Positions 32,101-37,420 of a stretch of DNA of 64,000 nt are shown here, piece after piece; within the stretch, counting starts at the first letter, position 1; each line of letters begins with the position of its first letter. The notes under the pieces are model-generated. The model searched no databases, was not told the origin of the DNA, and saw only the letters and a program-made list of their open reading frames with translations. Source of the stretch: Ianthella basta (lineage: Eukaryota; Porifera; Demospongiae; Verongiida; Ianthellidae); assembly GCA_964019415.1 (NCBI GenBank), contig OZ025881.1, positions 1,965,280-2,029,279 on the forward strand. Direction: 5' to 3'. A program made the position numbers and the translations under genes.

Positions 32101-34984
32101 AGTTTCCTTTGTGAAATTCTATTTGCAAATATTGCCCCCCCCCCCCCCCCCATTATGACAGCGATTTGTGAACATCTTGGACGCAAACATTTTGCAACAT
32201 ACACTATAATGGAGACCAGTACAAGAGTGTATGCACATGCATGATTCAAATGCAAGGTAGTCAGACGTCTGCAGCAACAGTGGCTGCATGCATGATACAT
32301 ATGTACATCGACAAAGTCACCACTCCAGTGGCATAGGTTGTAAATTCAAGACTGCACTGCTACCACTCCCTTGCATGTTTGCCTGGGTATCCCCATTCTT
32401 GCCACCCATCTATTCTAATACAGGTATAATACATTTTGATGATGAATAAAGTGAGTATCAATTGCAACAGTGGATGAATGACAAGTGTGCCCTTCTAAAA
32501 TGCTGGTTTAACTGCAAACCGTAAGTGTCGAGTGTGTCAACAGATGTCCAAAGCAAGTGCAGGGACACTGCTAGTCAGAAATTTCTTCATTTGCACATGA
32601 AATGCATGTAAGCTGGAGGTGTCATTAGCTGAGAAGCCAAGAACCTTGCATACTGGCTAGGACCATACTGACGTGATTGATGCCACATACAGTTATTGAC
32701 CAACCCTGGTCAAGCTGCCATCCCTACTTAGTCATTTCACAGGGGATGCCAAACTAGGGACTAGCAGCTAGACTAAAGTAACAAAGTCCACAGTAATTAC
32801 TCACCAAACAGCATTTTTAGTCCAAAGTGACCAAATAGACGTCTTGTTCTAGCAGCATCGAGCAGACTTCGACTGGCTGAGCTCATCAGGGCATAAAAGG
32901 AGACATTCTGCATGCCCAAATCAGGGACTTCAAAGTCACCTCTGGGAAGCAAAGCCATGTATATATGCCATTCTAATTAATGCCATACACTGCTTATTAC
33001 ACATACATACACATGATCAAGTATTACGCCATATCTAGTTCAGGGGGGAAACTATTTCTAGCTGATTGACTGATAGCTTGTTTGTACAAAGGATATCAAT
33101 CTACTACAAGCAGGCTCCACTACTGCTTTACTTTATGGTGGCAGTCTACTTCCTCTCAGTGTTCCCATTGATAGTCATCTTGACACACTGCATCTAATAC
33201 AGCACTGTATAAGACATAACAGAATGTTAACACCAGTAATGCAAATGCACCCGAGATGCAAATAAGAATACCTGATGCATAATATTATATGTACATGTAC
33301 ACTAACTGCATCAAAGTGTAGTTTAATGTACATTGCTGTTCATAAAAAAATCCATAGTAATCCAGGAACTCAAACTAGATAATTCCCCTTGTATGATTGT
33401 AAGATGTCATGTCTCATATGCTTGTGCATGTATCAATTGCGCTTCCTTACCTAGAAACAAAGCTCTTGATTTCTACTGCCAGTAGTATGGGATTCTGCAT
33501 AATCTCTTCTGTTTTCTTCAGAAACTCCTCTACATACTCTTTACAGGACATACTGTTCCTGTACACTTGGTGGCTACAGGGAGCAGAAGCCAACAATGTC
33601 AAGTTTTATACTGTCAATATCACAAGCTGTATATGAATCTGATGTTCAACTTTCAGGAAGTCAAAGCTGCACCTCTGCACCTCCTGAGAGAGACGTTAGG
33701 TGGGTTAAATATTACTGTGACCCATTGTGCATGAGCACCTTCTATTCAGTGATTCTCACTGAAGAATTTGATGAAACAAAGTAAACTGTTGACAAAACTG
33801 AGTTTAGCTTGATTGATCAAGACATTTAGATATATTCAAGTAGTTAGATTTAAGTCCACGTTTGTGCAGAATTTTGAGTGAAGGCCATTTGTACTCTGCA
33901 TTTGGATACAAGACAATTTGCATGTGGTAGCAGAGAACAGGCTACCCAATATTTCTTCAGTAAAGTCACCACAACGATATCAGCATCAGCCTTCACAGCG
34001 ACTGCACACATTGTTCAGAGTACATACCTTCCTCATCCTAACAGCTCTTCTCCCATGTACAGCATCCAAACTTCCCTGGAGACATACCATTTTTGTACGC
34101 AGTTGTCGGTCAGCAAATCCGCCAACATTTCCTGTCATACAGTACCGTATATCGCAAAATGTTCGCGACCAATGATTTTTGCAAATTTCGCGAATGAAGC
34201 AATTCGCGAAAATTTCTATCGGGAATTTTATATGCATATAATACCTATGATATAATAATAACTTGTGTATGCGCGTGATGTCATAATAAAATGGCGGATC
34301 AACAAACAGCATGTAGCTCTGTAGTTTGCTTCATTTCAGAAGCGATTGCTCCTGCTATTTACACTAAAAAGGCTTTAATGTCTACCTTGTAGAGTCTCCT
34401 TCGCGAAATTTTTATTCGCGAACATTTTTGACACCTGTTTTGGCAGCGATTCGTGGAATATTTAGGTCGCGAATATTTTGCAATATACGGTACATCCAAA
34501 CTAACTATCCAAACTAATTGGACAGAAAATTGACCTAGTTGCTCATCCTAGCAAGCTTCGCAAATTTAGCAGTGAGTCTGCTGCAAGAATGGTCGCTAAC
34601 ACATCAAAGTATAATTCAAAATAAATAAGTGACCTATCCATAATGATGTCATATGACATCGTAGGGGACTATCGTAAGTAGGCGTCCGTACACTCTGCCC
34701 AAGGAGGATATCTATCAGGTACAGATCCTGCACCAAAGCCCCAAACAATGTCTACCAGAACATTGTTTAGAGACACGTGCTACTATGGCAATGAAATCTA
34801 TGCATACTCTACCTCATGTGGTGCATCACATGAGGTATAAGTGTAGTGAAGTAGAGAGGCAGAGTACGTACCTTAGTGCTCGATGCACAATAACCAGGTG
34901 CAAGAGATACTCGTGTACTACGTTTTGACTGTTGAGACGCTCACGCAACACTTTGAAGCTCTTGTCCATGTCTGTTCTTGACTC
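1718..34984 (-). CDS. Gene A: unidentified multi-exon host gene, C-terminal ten exons
   Basis: Ten minus-strand exons were assembled by reading splice sites: 34984-34872, 33573-33451, 32941-32805, 24665-24595, 22159-22020, 21618-21456, 21382-21158, 20228-20139, 20012-19912 and 2132-1718. Every junction has an AG acceptor and GT donor, every phase agrees, and the sum is 1578 nt, which is 525 codons plus stop with no internal stop. The protein is mostly helical-looking, with a cysteine-containing tail (a C-x2-C followed later by C-x-x-H). I do not recognise the family, and the N-terminus lies upstream of 34984, unassigned. Introns are as short as 73-126 bp in the 20-21.6 kb cluster, but the 32.8 to 24.7 kb and 19.9 to 2.1 kb introns are packed with transposons. 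What is seen: phases and open frame. What is inferred: that the distant last exon belongs to the same transcript. Confidence 0.8.
2275..2668 (+). repeat. Dispersed repeat A, copy 1
   Basis: Starts with CTAGCAGACACCCGCC and runs to a TGAGTTCTATGTACATATA end. Reverse-complement match to 10268-10634 and same-strand match to 30838-31112: shared blocks are TACAATGACGGTGAATTTAA, GAAGGATATCTC near 2510 and GAACAAACAAAC near 2618. Non-coding; ends in a TA-rich tail. It may be a SINE or other non-autonomous element. Confidence 0.65.
2665..2738 (-). repeat. tRNA-like (SINE head) remnant
   Basis: On the minus strand, AGCTCAGTGG (A-box-like) at about 2715-2724 is followed by GGTTCGATTCC (B box) at about 2671-2681, within a CCAGG/CCTGG T-stem. 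The D-stem GCTC/GAGC is present but its loop is far too long, and no anticodon stem can be drawn. This is therefore not a functional tRNA; a tRNA-derived SINE promoter is the best reading. Confidence 0.4.
2739..3520. other. Unassigned intronic sequence
   Basis: Inside the long last intron of Gene A. I see no gene, structural RNA or clear inverted repeat in it. Confidence 0.3.
3525..3671 (+). repeat. Dispersed repeat fragment also at about 34660-34805
   Basis: The order of blocks GACGCC/CACTCTGCCCA, ATCTATCA, GGATCC or AGATCC, AGAGAC, and ATGGCAATGA(G/A)ATCTATG is shared with 34680-34805. It is non-coding. The LINE fragment that follows is inserted directly at its right edge. Confidence 0.5.
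3672..4475 (+). mobile_element. 5'-truncated LINE tail (same family as 61617-64000)
   Basis: The open frame 3684-4001 (KMAEGRLNKQ onward) is nearly identical to the C-terminal part of the minus-strand LINE near the right edge. Homology begins abruptly at AGATTAAGC (3672) and ends at AATAATCATTCTA (4463-4475), the same 3' end seen at about 61616. This is the pattern of 5'-truncated reverse transcription. The frame is broken by a stop after FTRR, where the other copy continues MRSLGG, and a second stop falls in the cysteine-rich tail (EVED then stop). It is a dead fragment inside Gene A's last intron. No clean target duplication could be drawn. Confidence 0.85.
4600..4686. repeat. Short inverted repeat (hairpin)
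   Basis: GTGACCTTTATT at 4600-4611 pairs with AATAAAGGTCGC at 4675-4686, and AAGTGTTTGTTATTATT at 4633-4649 pairs with the segment at 4658-4673. It forms a long stem with a loop of about 8 nt. It could be a small foldback element; no protein is associated. Confidence 0.6.
4690..5088. other. Unassigned sequence
   Basis: Several overlapping short open frames exist in all plus frames, but none has recognisable content. No repeat partner was found within the window. Confidence 0.3.
5089..6115 (-). mobile_element. RTE-like LINE relic, 3' part
   Basis: Read on the minus strand, 5971-5432 encodes the distal half of a reverse transcriptase: catalytic motif LLFADDTVVVAQTEED, then the thumb region with VPTLVYGCETW. 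The 5' sequence to about 6115 is decayed and 5'-truncated. The 3' end is a short GC hairpin (CCCC/GGGG at about 5133-5149), then GTGCA and a (TTGA)n run (plus-strand TCAA repeats at 5089-5120). The same tail design occurs at 12586 and 26041, although the proteins differ clearly, so this is a sister family. It is non-functional. Confidence 0.8.
6120..8968 (+). mobile_element. R2-type LINE relic with restriction-like endonuclease (reverse transcriptase, zinc knuckle, endonuclease)
   Basis: The polyprotein is spread over three frames. At 6125-6236 there is a basic N-terminal segment (KKKFRANPYDYAHQ). At 6237-7085 come RT motifs FLDISNAFGSIPH and, after an in-frame TGA at 6957, GVFQGDTLSPLIF. From about 7085 the second frame (to 8764) has an insert containing EPPGWYRCSV and SVNLHSVRW, then RT motif C as AYRDDLTLIS, a thumb region, a CCHC-type knuckle (CPLC near 8387, HHVLSSCP after it) and a PD-(D/E)xK-like nuclease core (ARPDIVL, LLELTVPLE near 8613-8680). 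From about 8720 the original frame resumes (LTIEIGCLGHYSNEA) to the stop at 8968. The order RT, knuckle, endonuclease fits the R2/NeSL/Hero side of LINE diversity. One nonsense and two frameshifts make it a pseudogene. It sits in Gene A's last intron, on the opposite strand. Confidence 0.85.
8969..10267. other. Unassigned sequence with a short direct repeat
   Basis: No gene seen. The first part may be the 3' UTR of the preceding LINE. At 10061-10138 a GCATGGACCGGCCCTCCTCC unit of about 27 bp occurs twice, separated by a diverged GCATGGACCAAGTGGCCC copy, so it is a three-unit minisatellite. Confidence 0.4.
10268..10634 (-). repeat. Dispersed repeat A, copy 2
   Basis: Reverse complement begins CTAGCAGGGCGCCCGCTTTC and matches the starts of copies at 2275 and (partly) 30838. 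It includes the TATAATGACG, GGAAGT and GCAGGGCGCCACC blocks (10299-10311, shared with 31055-31075), and ends in TGAACTGAAC plus TATATA. It abuts the left inverted repeat of the large transposon. Confidence 0.65.
10635..10775 (+). repeat. Left terminal inverted repeat of the integrase/HECT transposon
   Basis: Pairs with 18200-18304. It contains two tandem versions of the ATATC-GTGACATT-AGTTAAAT unit (10643-10667 and 10684-10709) where the right end has one, followed by palindromic GTCATGTGATATATCACATGAC (10721-10742). Confidence 0.8.
10877..11959 (+). CDS. Integrase-type DDE transposase
   Basis: A single 360-residue frame. Residues 13-55 look like a helix-turn-helix (GMSRAKVADILGVTIQTLYN). 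Residues 138-290 are an rve/retroviral-integrase-like core. Catalytic positions are D144 (WHTDGN), the middle site at E201 (CTEHGGEN, where Asp is expected) and E236 (HNERIERLWRD). The conserved block RWRLVVHGGIDG follows the first Asp. The tail is acidic and serine-rich (DSDSDSEE, about 327-335). The start is uncertain: an AG acceptor-like TTCTTCACAG precedes TGCAGAGAG at 10903, so a 5' exon may exist, and the 10877 start uses a non-ATG codon. It would bind the terminal repeats and catalyse excision and insertion. The frame is intact, but the Asp-to-Glu change at the middle catalytic site may have inactivated it. Confidence 0.85.
   Translation: MQWQFFTVQRERGRPPIEINFDDAKNLLSLGMSRAKVADILGVTIQTLYNRIKGCSNPDAFNRYSNLSDVQLDANIRSIKGAHPNDGEVMVAGHLLSRGVQVSRVHLWASIHQVDPEAVAERRSTAIKRPTYHVSRPNEVWHTDGNYKFIRWRLVVHGGIDGYLRTITFLRFHINNSASTLLCAFRESVYKYGLPAKVCTEHGGENIKVWRMMLDEHEAGETCVIAGSSTHNERIERLWRDVHRPVIITFVNLFRALEAKGHYDHLNEVDIYCLHYVFVPRINQALSSFVEGWNSHAVSMEGNQTPYQMFIMRLLPTSTNSDSDSDSEECSEILDLQLNVGVPRCSFNPCPVPTVTSRIN
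12404..12585 (-). pseudogene. HECT-like ubiquitin ligase of the transposon, C-terminal piece
   Basis: Read on the minus strand, this encodes STEVPPMGFTHNPTIHF and then a HECT-type active-site block ANTCANTLTLP, with the cysteine retained, ending GIQNSPGSPRI and stop. The reading frame joins exactly to ILKFVTA at 14300-14291 if the LINE and one copy of its duplication are removed. The cysteine in this position is the thioester-forming residue in HECT ligases. This is the last part of the gene begun at 18064. Confidence 0.8.
12586..14290 (-). mobile_element. 5'-truncated RTE-like LINE inside the HECT gene
   Basis: It is flanked by a 10-bp target duplication GCTGTCACAA at 12576-12585 and 14291-14300. 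The 3' end (left on this strand) is hairpin CTCCCACATGGGAG, then GTGCA and (TTGA)n. It encodes, in three frames on the minus strand, RT segments 14270-13698 (NYRGISLLSVVGK, QGGFRAGRGCIDQ), 13737-13360 (AAFVDLEEAYDSV, GVRQGCPLSPW) and 13385-12864 (LLFADDLVMLAETEK, then the thumb). It is nearly identical to 26041-27760, including the positions of both frame breaks. The apurinic endonuclease region is missing because of 5' truncation at CCTCTT (14287). Confidence 0.9.
14291..15922 (-). pseudogene. HECT-like ubiquitin ligase of the transposon, central piece
   Basis: In order on the minus strand: 15922-15560 encodes SLVGNIWLDFTMEEADIRGE and EYKTQFSFKILQAIGGG. 15529-15284 is a low-complexity linker. 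About 15140-14760 holds the HECT N-lobe (TLWDASKHLRVVFLGELGID, FFHVDQILALSMVHDG, NIPEHDIV). 14760-14291 holds ITENEALKWLL, IRQCCIYSCKAELDQLF and ILKFVTA. The N-lobe contains stop codons (after GGPR, after DEIG and shortly beyond), and shifts occur near 15529 and 14790. The protein therefore cannot be made. The order of blocks resembles the G2E3-like HECT proteins I recall from fish and cnidarian genomes. Confidence 0.75.
15927..17808. mobile_element. TTAA-flanked non-autonomous element inserted in the HECT gene
   Basis: TTAA at 15923-15926 and 17809-17812 flank inverted ends: left GGTAGGTACGGAGT, right (reverse complement) AGTAGGTATGGAGT, 12 of 14 matching. TTAA target sites with short inverted ends are typical of the piggyBac type. 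No transposase frame is present. Internal segments recur elsewhere: 16200-16800 resembles 47600-47925 plus 48809-49290; 16880-17540 resembles 535-1155 inverted; 17685-17765 is the hairpin repeat E. It splits the HECT gene between NPQEIAN and LAKMSLVGN. Confidence 0.7.
17685..17765 (+). repeat. Hairpin repeat E, copy 1
   Basis: Contains CATGAAGCCATATGAA, GTGAAAACAATATAGGGGCG and the hairpin GGGGCGCCAAAGGCACCCC (17742-17760). Related copies occur at 31995-32062, 38402-38450 (inverted) and 56042-56118 (inverted). Confidence 0.6.
17813..18064 (-). pseudogene. HECT-like gene of the transposon, N-terminal piece
   Basis: The frame begins MAEDIREIYSSALSDALSRR at 18064, about 140 bp inside the right inverted repeat. 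It continues through a lysine-rich segment (KGKKRKVNILPSSFLKKNKR, possibly a nuclear localisation signal) to VWDKDIVCFLKDY and NPQEIAN, where the TTAA element interrupts it. Joining across one TTAA leaves a one-base frame discrepancy with the next block, so the gene has an additional indel. Confidence 0.7.
18200..18304 (-). repeat. Right terminal inverted repeat of the integrase/HECT transposon
   Basis: The reverse complement reads CTATTTGTTATACATATCAG, GATATTTAGTTAAAT, then TCACATGACCTCACATG and GTGATGTCATGTGA, matching 10635-10775 with scattered differences. Confidence 0.8.
18305..18520. repeat. CCTATATGGAGGCTATGGAC repeat block
   Basis: GTCCTATATGGAGGCTATGG with ACTATATG/TAGTATGG palindromes recurs at 19115-19185 and 31850-32000. 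It is part of family B, which includes the large foldback next to it. Confidence 0.5.
18640..19645. mobile_element. 1-kb foldback element (family B)
   Basis: The left arm 18640-19077 and right arm 19206-19645 are imperfect reverse complements, with about 128 bp between them. Paired blocks include GTGGAAGACGCGCAGACA/TGTCTGCACATCTTCCAC, AAAGTCCAGCTGGA/TCCAGCTGGACTTT, and AATGGCGTCGTCT/AGACGACGCCATT. A single arm plus the centre recurs at 31341-31920. No coding capacity. It could be a foldback transposon or two inverted MITE copies. Confidence 0.75.
19912..20012 (-). CDS. Gene A exon (second to last)
   Basis: Acceptor CATCACTAG then CTCGTCAAG; 33 codons LVKKYLEEYQSKRC... to LLRIFFE plus AA; donor GTGAGA. 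The phase fits both neighbours. Confidence 0.8.
20139..20228 (-). CDS. Gene A exon
   Basis: Acceptor CTACTGTGCAG, exactly 30 codons (FKAKFEEDMKAMSLSQ... to PIIRME), donor GTACAG. Phase 0 at both sides. Confidence 0.85.
21158..21382 (-). CDS. Gene A exon
   Basis: Acceptor GCGGACGCAG, exactly 75 codons from GVQFLATAAS to KSGLNDK, donor GTGGGT. It includes a hydrophobic stretch TLVIWILCLWW (residues 21-31 of the exon), too short and interrupted to call a membrane segment with confidence. Confidence 0.85.
21456..21618 (-). CDS. Gene A exon
   Basis: Acceptor TTCTGTACAG; a G completing Q, then 54 codons SLINLMARTLFQ... to IAKILKE; donor GTGGGC. The intron to the next exon is only 73 bp. Confidence 0.85.
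22020..22159 (-). CDS. Gene A exon
   Basis: Acceptor CTTTACACAG; KYNKVHINQEVIGISSAI... to VVDHCK plus CA; donor GTGTCA, which is weak. Phase 0 in, phase 2 out, matching both neighbours. Confidence 0.75.
23586..24427. mobile_element. TA-flanked MITE (family D), copy 1
   Basis: TA at 23584-23585 and 24428-24429 flank inverted ends: left CGCATGTGGGACATG...TTGTTTACA, right (reverse complement) CGCATGTGGGACATG...TGTAAACA. Length 842 bp, no coding frame. The TA duplication suggests mobilisation by a Tc1/mariner-type transposase. It lies in a Gene A intron. Shares internal blocks (TTCCTGTGTTGCCATGGCTA at about 23646) with the copy at 47931. Confidence 0.8.
24595..24665 (-). CDS. Gene A exon
   Basis: Acceptor GTTTATTTAG; AT completing Asp, then 23 codons LMFSCLRTESKDLVKWKSFI... 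to DSE; donor GTGCAG. Phase fits both sides. Confidence 0.8.
24666..26040. other. Unassigned intron sequence of Gene A
   Basis: No further exon with matching splice sites was found here, and no repeat with a partner in the window. The phases of the flanking exons already join without needing one. Confidence 0.35.
26041..29095 (-). mobile_element. RTE-like LINE, longest copy in the window
   Basis: From right to left on the minus strand: 29055-27978 is an apurinic-type endonuclease (VRFGAWNVRSLRG, LGVSETKMKG, VVLGDLNARVGR, SIIDFCLVRG, GSDHYLLL). 28003-27170 is a linker and the RT N-part (NYRGISLLSVVGKIYARI, QGGFRAGRGCIDQ). 27209-26826 holds AAFIDLEEAYDSV and GVRQGCPLSPW. 26851-26330 holds LLFADDLVMLAETEK and the thumb domain. 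Three frame breaks separate the parts (about 27990, 27190 and 26840). The last two coincide with those in the copy at 12586. The 3' end is hairpin, GTGCA and (TTGA)n at 26041-26073. It would copy itself by nicking DNA and reverse transcribing at the nick, but this copy cannot encode one continuous protein. Confidence 0.9.
29192..29382. repeat. Foldback element (family G), copy 1
   Basis: GTCAGTAGTGATAATGAG at 29192-29209 pairs with CTCATTATCACTACTGAC at 29365-29382. Further inside, TAGCAGA-AGA..AATTGCAATGGTA pairs with TACCATCGCAATT..TCT..CTGCTA. The centre has ACGTTTCAACCACGAAGGTC (29247-29266). See also 37257 and 46851. Confidence 0.7.
29555..29655 (+). repeat. Dispersed repeat A, fragment (copy 3)
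   Basis: AATGACGACCAAGTTTAAAT through GAAGTCAAGGAGGGATAATT matches 30845-30930 closely; truncated on both sides. Confidence 0.65.
29680..30110. repeat. Degenerate GTGGTG minisatellite
   Basis: Clusters of (GTG)n at 29684, 29762, 29829, 29934 and 30008 are each followed by related text (TTTTTCTAGAGC, GCACATATAC, TGTAACTTGC), giving an irregular unit of about 80-110 bp. Part of the unit is repeated exactly as ATCTATGTGGTGGTATAGTA at about 30039 and 30082. Confidence 0.5.
30838..31112 (+). repeat. Dispersed repeat A, copy 4
   Basis: Contains TATAATGACGACCAAGTTTA, GGAAATGGAAGGATATCTCT, TTGGTGGCGCCCTGTGCAGC, a (AAAC)n run and the TGAACTGAATTATA end. Same strand as copy 1. Confidence 0.65.
31341..32010 (+). 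repeat. Family B repeat, single arm plus centre
   Basis: Matches 18570-19185 in the same order: CACTGTGTCCGGCTCTGTTG, AAAGTCCAGCTGGACAT, TTTTGAATTCGGTTCCC, CTGTTGTGACGTCACAGAGG, GCGTCGTCT, and then the CCTATATAG/GGTCGGTCCATAG centre. No second arm follows. Confidence 0.7.
31995..32062 (+). repeat. Hairpin repeat E, copy 2
   Basis: AACATGAAGCCATACAAC, then AATTTGAAAACAATATAGGG; the GC hairpin end is lost. Confidence 0.5.
32083..32207. repeat. Degraded half of the CG-rich TA MITE
   Basis: GTGAAATT, GACAGCGATTTGTGAACATC and GCAAACATTTTGCAACATAC correspond to the right half of the intact element at 34145-34490, with CG lost to TG or CA. An 18-base C run (about 32142-32159) interrupts it. Confidence 0.5.
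32805..32941 (-). CDS. Gene A exon
   Basis: Acceptor GCTTCCCAG; 45 codons GDFEVPDLGMQNVSFYALMS... to LKMLF with one base at each end; donor GTGAGT. Confidence 0.85.
33451..33573 (-). CDS. Gene A exon
   Basis: Acceptor CTCCCTGTAG; C, 40 codons HQVYRNSMSCKEYVEEFLKK... to IKSFVS, AG; donor GTAAGG. Confidence 0.85.
34145..34490. mobile_element. CG-rich TA MITE
   Basis: TA at 34143-34144 and 34491-34492; inverted ends of about 26 bp: left CCGTATATCGCAAAATGTTC then GCGACC, right (reverse complement) CCGTATATTGCAAAATATTC then GCGACC. The interior is rich in TTCGCGAA motifs and has no coding frame. Inferred to be a Tc1/mariner-type non-autonomous element. Confidence 0.8.
34872..34984 (-). CDS. Gene A exon (most upstream found)
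   Basis: Acceptor TTGTTTTCTAG; 37 codons ESRTDMDKSFKVLRERLNSQ... to VHRAL plus AG; donor GTACGT. Upstream exons must lie beyond; I did not find them with confidence. Confidence 0.8.
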
Positions 34985-36774
34985 CTAGAAAACAACACAT
35001 AAAGCAAACTATTGAACAGAGTGCATGCAGCATATGTGACAGGATATGTGAAAAGTAACCATTTGGGGCGTACTCGTGGTTTTGAGTTACGCATGCAGTG
35101 TGAAAGTACACTTGATGAGCTTCCCATTGCACCTTATTTTACTCGCTAGCTTGTTCTGTTACCAAGATATACGAGCTCAAAGTTCAAAATTATGAATAGT
35201 CCAAGTTCAAAAAACAGCACCTAAACATTTACTTCTAGTAAAACCCAATATTCTGCATTCTGCCGTGTTACAATGATGTCACCGCAAACATGGCAGAGCT
35301 GAGTTGTATAAAGTAACCTTGGTTGAACGTAGTTAATGATGAAACTCGGGAGCTTCGCCATATACAGCAGTTGAACAGGAGCAAGTCACGTGCATGCGGG
35401 ACATCACTACACATTACTGGGCTCTGCACATGTGCGGCACTTGCCTCGTGCTACTTCAACCACTTAATTAACTGTAGCTGTGCAGTTTGCAGCTGGTGTG
35501 CTCTTTTCGGTTGTTCGTGGTGTGGTTCCTCGTCTCTGCGTGGTGCGACTGTAATTATCTCCGGGGATAGGATGATTATGATTATGTTAACAGGAATGCC
35601 CCATCAGCCAATGGCTGGTCTACAAGGGGGGGGCCTGTGAACAAGCACACAACAGAGACACAACAATAACAGAAAAATGGAGGGAAGAGTTTACAATTAC
35701 ATAATGTGATTGTCAAAACAACCGTCATAGTTAAGATTGAAAAACATGGTAAATTTACATACTAGACAGATAATAAATGTTCCTTAATACTAGCTTAAAA
35801 GTCTTCAAGTTCTTGATCTCATGCAATCTCTCGGTCAGGTTATTCCATTCTAGGGCTCCCTTAATACTGTGGCATTCCGCACAAAATCAGTTAAGACTTT
35901 CTTATTTGCCATTGCTAGGTGGTTGCTATGTTTATTGAGTGACTATAAAAGTGCTACTTGCAGTGATAGGTGACAATTTGTTATCAGACAGCGATTATAT
36001 CTTATTGGAGAGTGATTATATTTTATTGGAGAGCAAGAATATCTAATCGGGTTCACGAAAATATCTAATCAGGTTTAGTGTGAATCAATTAATAGCAACA
36101 ACACTTCACATGCAAGTGCTTGCATTCAGATCAAACACAAGAACAGTTCAATGAAGCATACAGTAACTCTACACTACCCAACTATAAATATGGTTAGGTT
36201 TTGAATATCTGTGGTGCCACTGCAGTTTCAGTCATGGAAAAGGGCGCAAAAAGCTTCATCCTATTAGAAGCACTACCGTACTACAGCTGTCAAAATTTGT
36301 GCGTCGATGGTGGCCGAATCTTCAGCACAAGAGGACCCGGTCGGAAGACATCTCAAGTAGCTAGCTAGCTACTGAACAAACATAGAGACTCAGATCACGG
36401 TCAGTTCCGCCCAGCTGATCACCGATCCATCGTGCTGTCCCACCATCAGATTCCTCTGAGCCAGCTTGGCTCCGTCTGCCTCCAATGCCGTCGGGCGCAC
36501 ATTCTGCCAACGCACGATTCACCAGCCAAGTCTTGTTGGAGCCTCCGATCGCGTTGCAGGAGCGGGGCAAGATGTCTCCTCTGTAGAGGAAGAGGTTTCT
36601 GGAGGAGTAGTGTACAGACGTTTCTGCCTGACTCGCTTGGCTCCTCGCTAGCAATAGCTCTTCTAAAGATAGAAAATGCATTGGATTTGCCCACGCTCCC
36701 TTAATGCTTTCCTTATTTGGCAAGAAATCAATTAACATTTGCCCACGCTTCCCTTTGTTCAGCAAATAAATCAC

Positions 36775-36890
36775 TTATAACACCTCCTTTTTGGGATGTT
36801 GCTGATTTATATGCACTCCCCCCTCGGGCACTTCGCGCCCTCGGGCCTTGTGCTTATAAATCAGCGACATTCCTCAGGGAGGTGTTATAA
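36775..36890. repeat. Foldback element (family H), copy 1
   Basis: TTATAACACCTCC (36775) pairs with GGAGGTGTTATAA (36878-36890), and TGCTGATTTATATGCAC pairs with GTGCTTATAAATCAGCG. The centre GGGCACTTCGCGCCCTCGGG resembles that of the foldback at 49929-50010. Confidence 0.7.
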
Positions 36891-37256
36891 CTAATACCTA
36901 ATATGCAGCTTTCTGAAACTGCATATAATACAACCACCACATTTCTCGTTTGTCTTAATATAGTTCAATAGATACGTAGATCGGAGCTTTCTGGTGCACA
37001 CAACAATACATAAGAATAAGTCTGAAGTACTCACGTCTTCTTACTAAAGGTATACAATTCAGTTGATCTCTCAGACTTTGGCTATAGGTTCTAGGGGGCT
37101 TAGAGTATATCTGTCTCATTGCATAATTTTGGATCCTCTCCAGCTCGCTACTGTAGCACCTTAGCACATTCCATCCATACAACACAGCAATAGTCAAGGT
37201 GTGGTAGTACCAGAGCATTATAGATAGTGATATTGTAGAGGCTCATAGTTGCGTTG

Positions 37257-37420
37257 ATAATACAATGATACGAGATTCGTGAGCAAGACACAACTGATAA
37301 TGATAAATCAATCAGATGCAGGACGTTTCGACAAAGAGCTTTGGGTCAAAACGTCCTGCATTTGATTGATTCATCATTATCAGTTGTGTCTTGCTCAAGA
37401 ATCTCGTATCATTGTATTAT
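37257..37420. repeat. Foldback element (family G), copy 2, inside the LINE
   Basis: ATAATACAATGATACGAGAT at 37257-37276 pairs with the segment ending at 37420. The stem continues through AGACACAACTGATAATGAT and GCAGGACGTTTCGAC/GTCAAAACGTCCTGC around a loop near 37338. It interrupts the LINE between TMKTIYN and NALVLPHLDYC. Confidence 0.75.

Noticed and set aside
36361..36774. A 137-codon minus-strand open frame between LINE pieces
   Set aside because: It lies in sequence inserted within a decayed LINE, ends in a foldback, has open frames on both strands and no recognisable motif.
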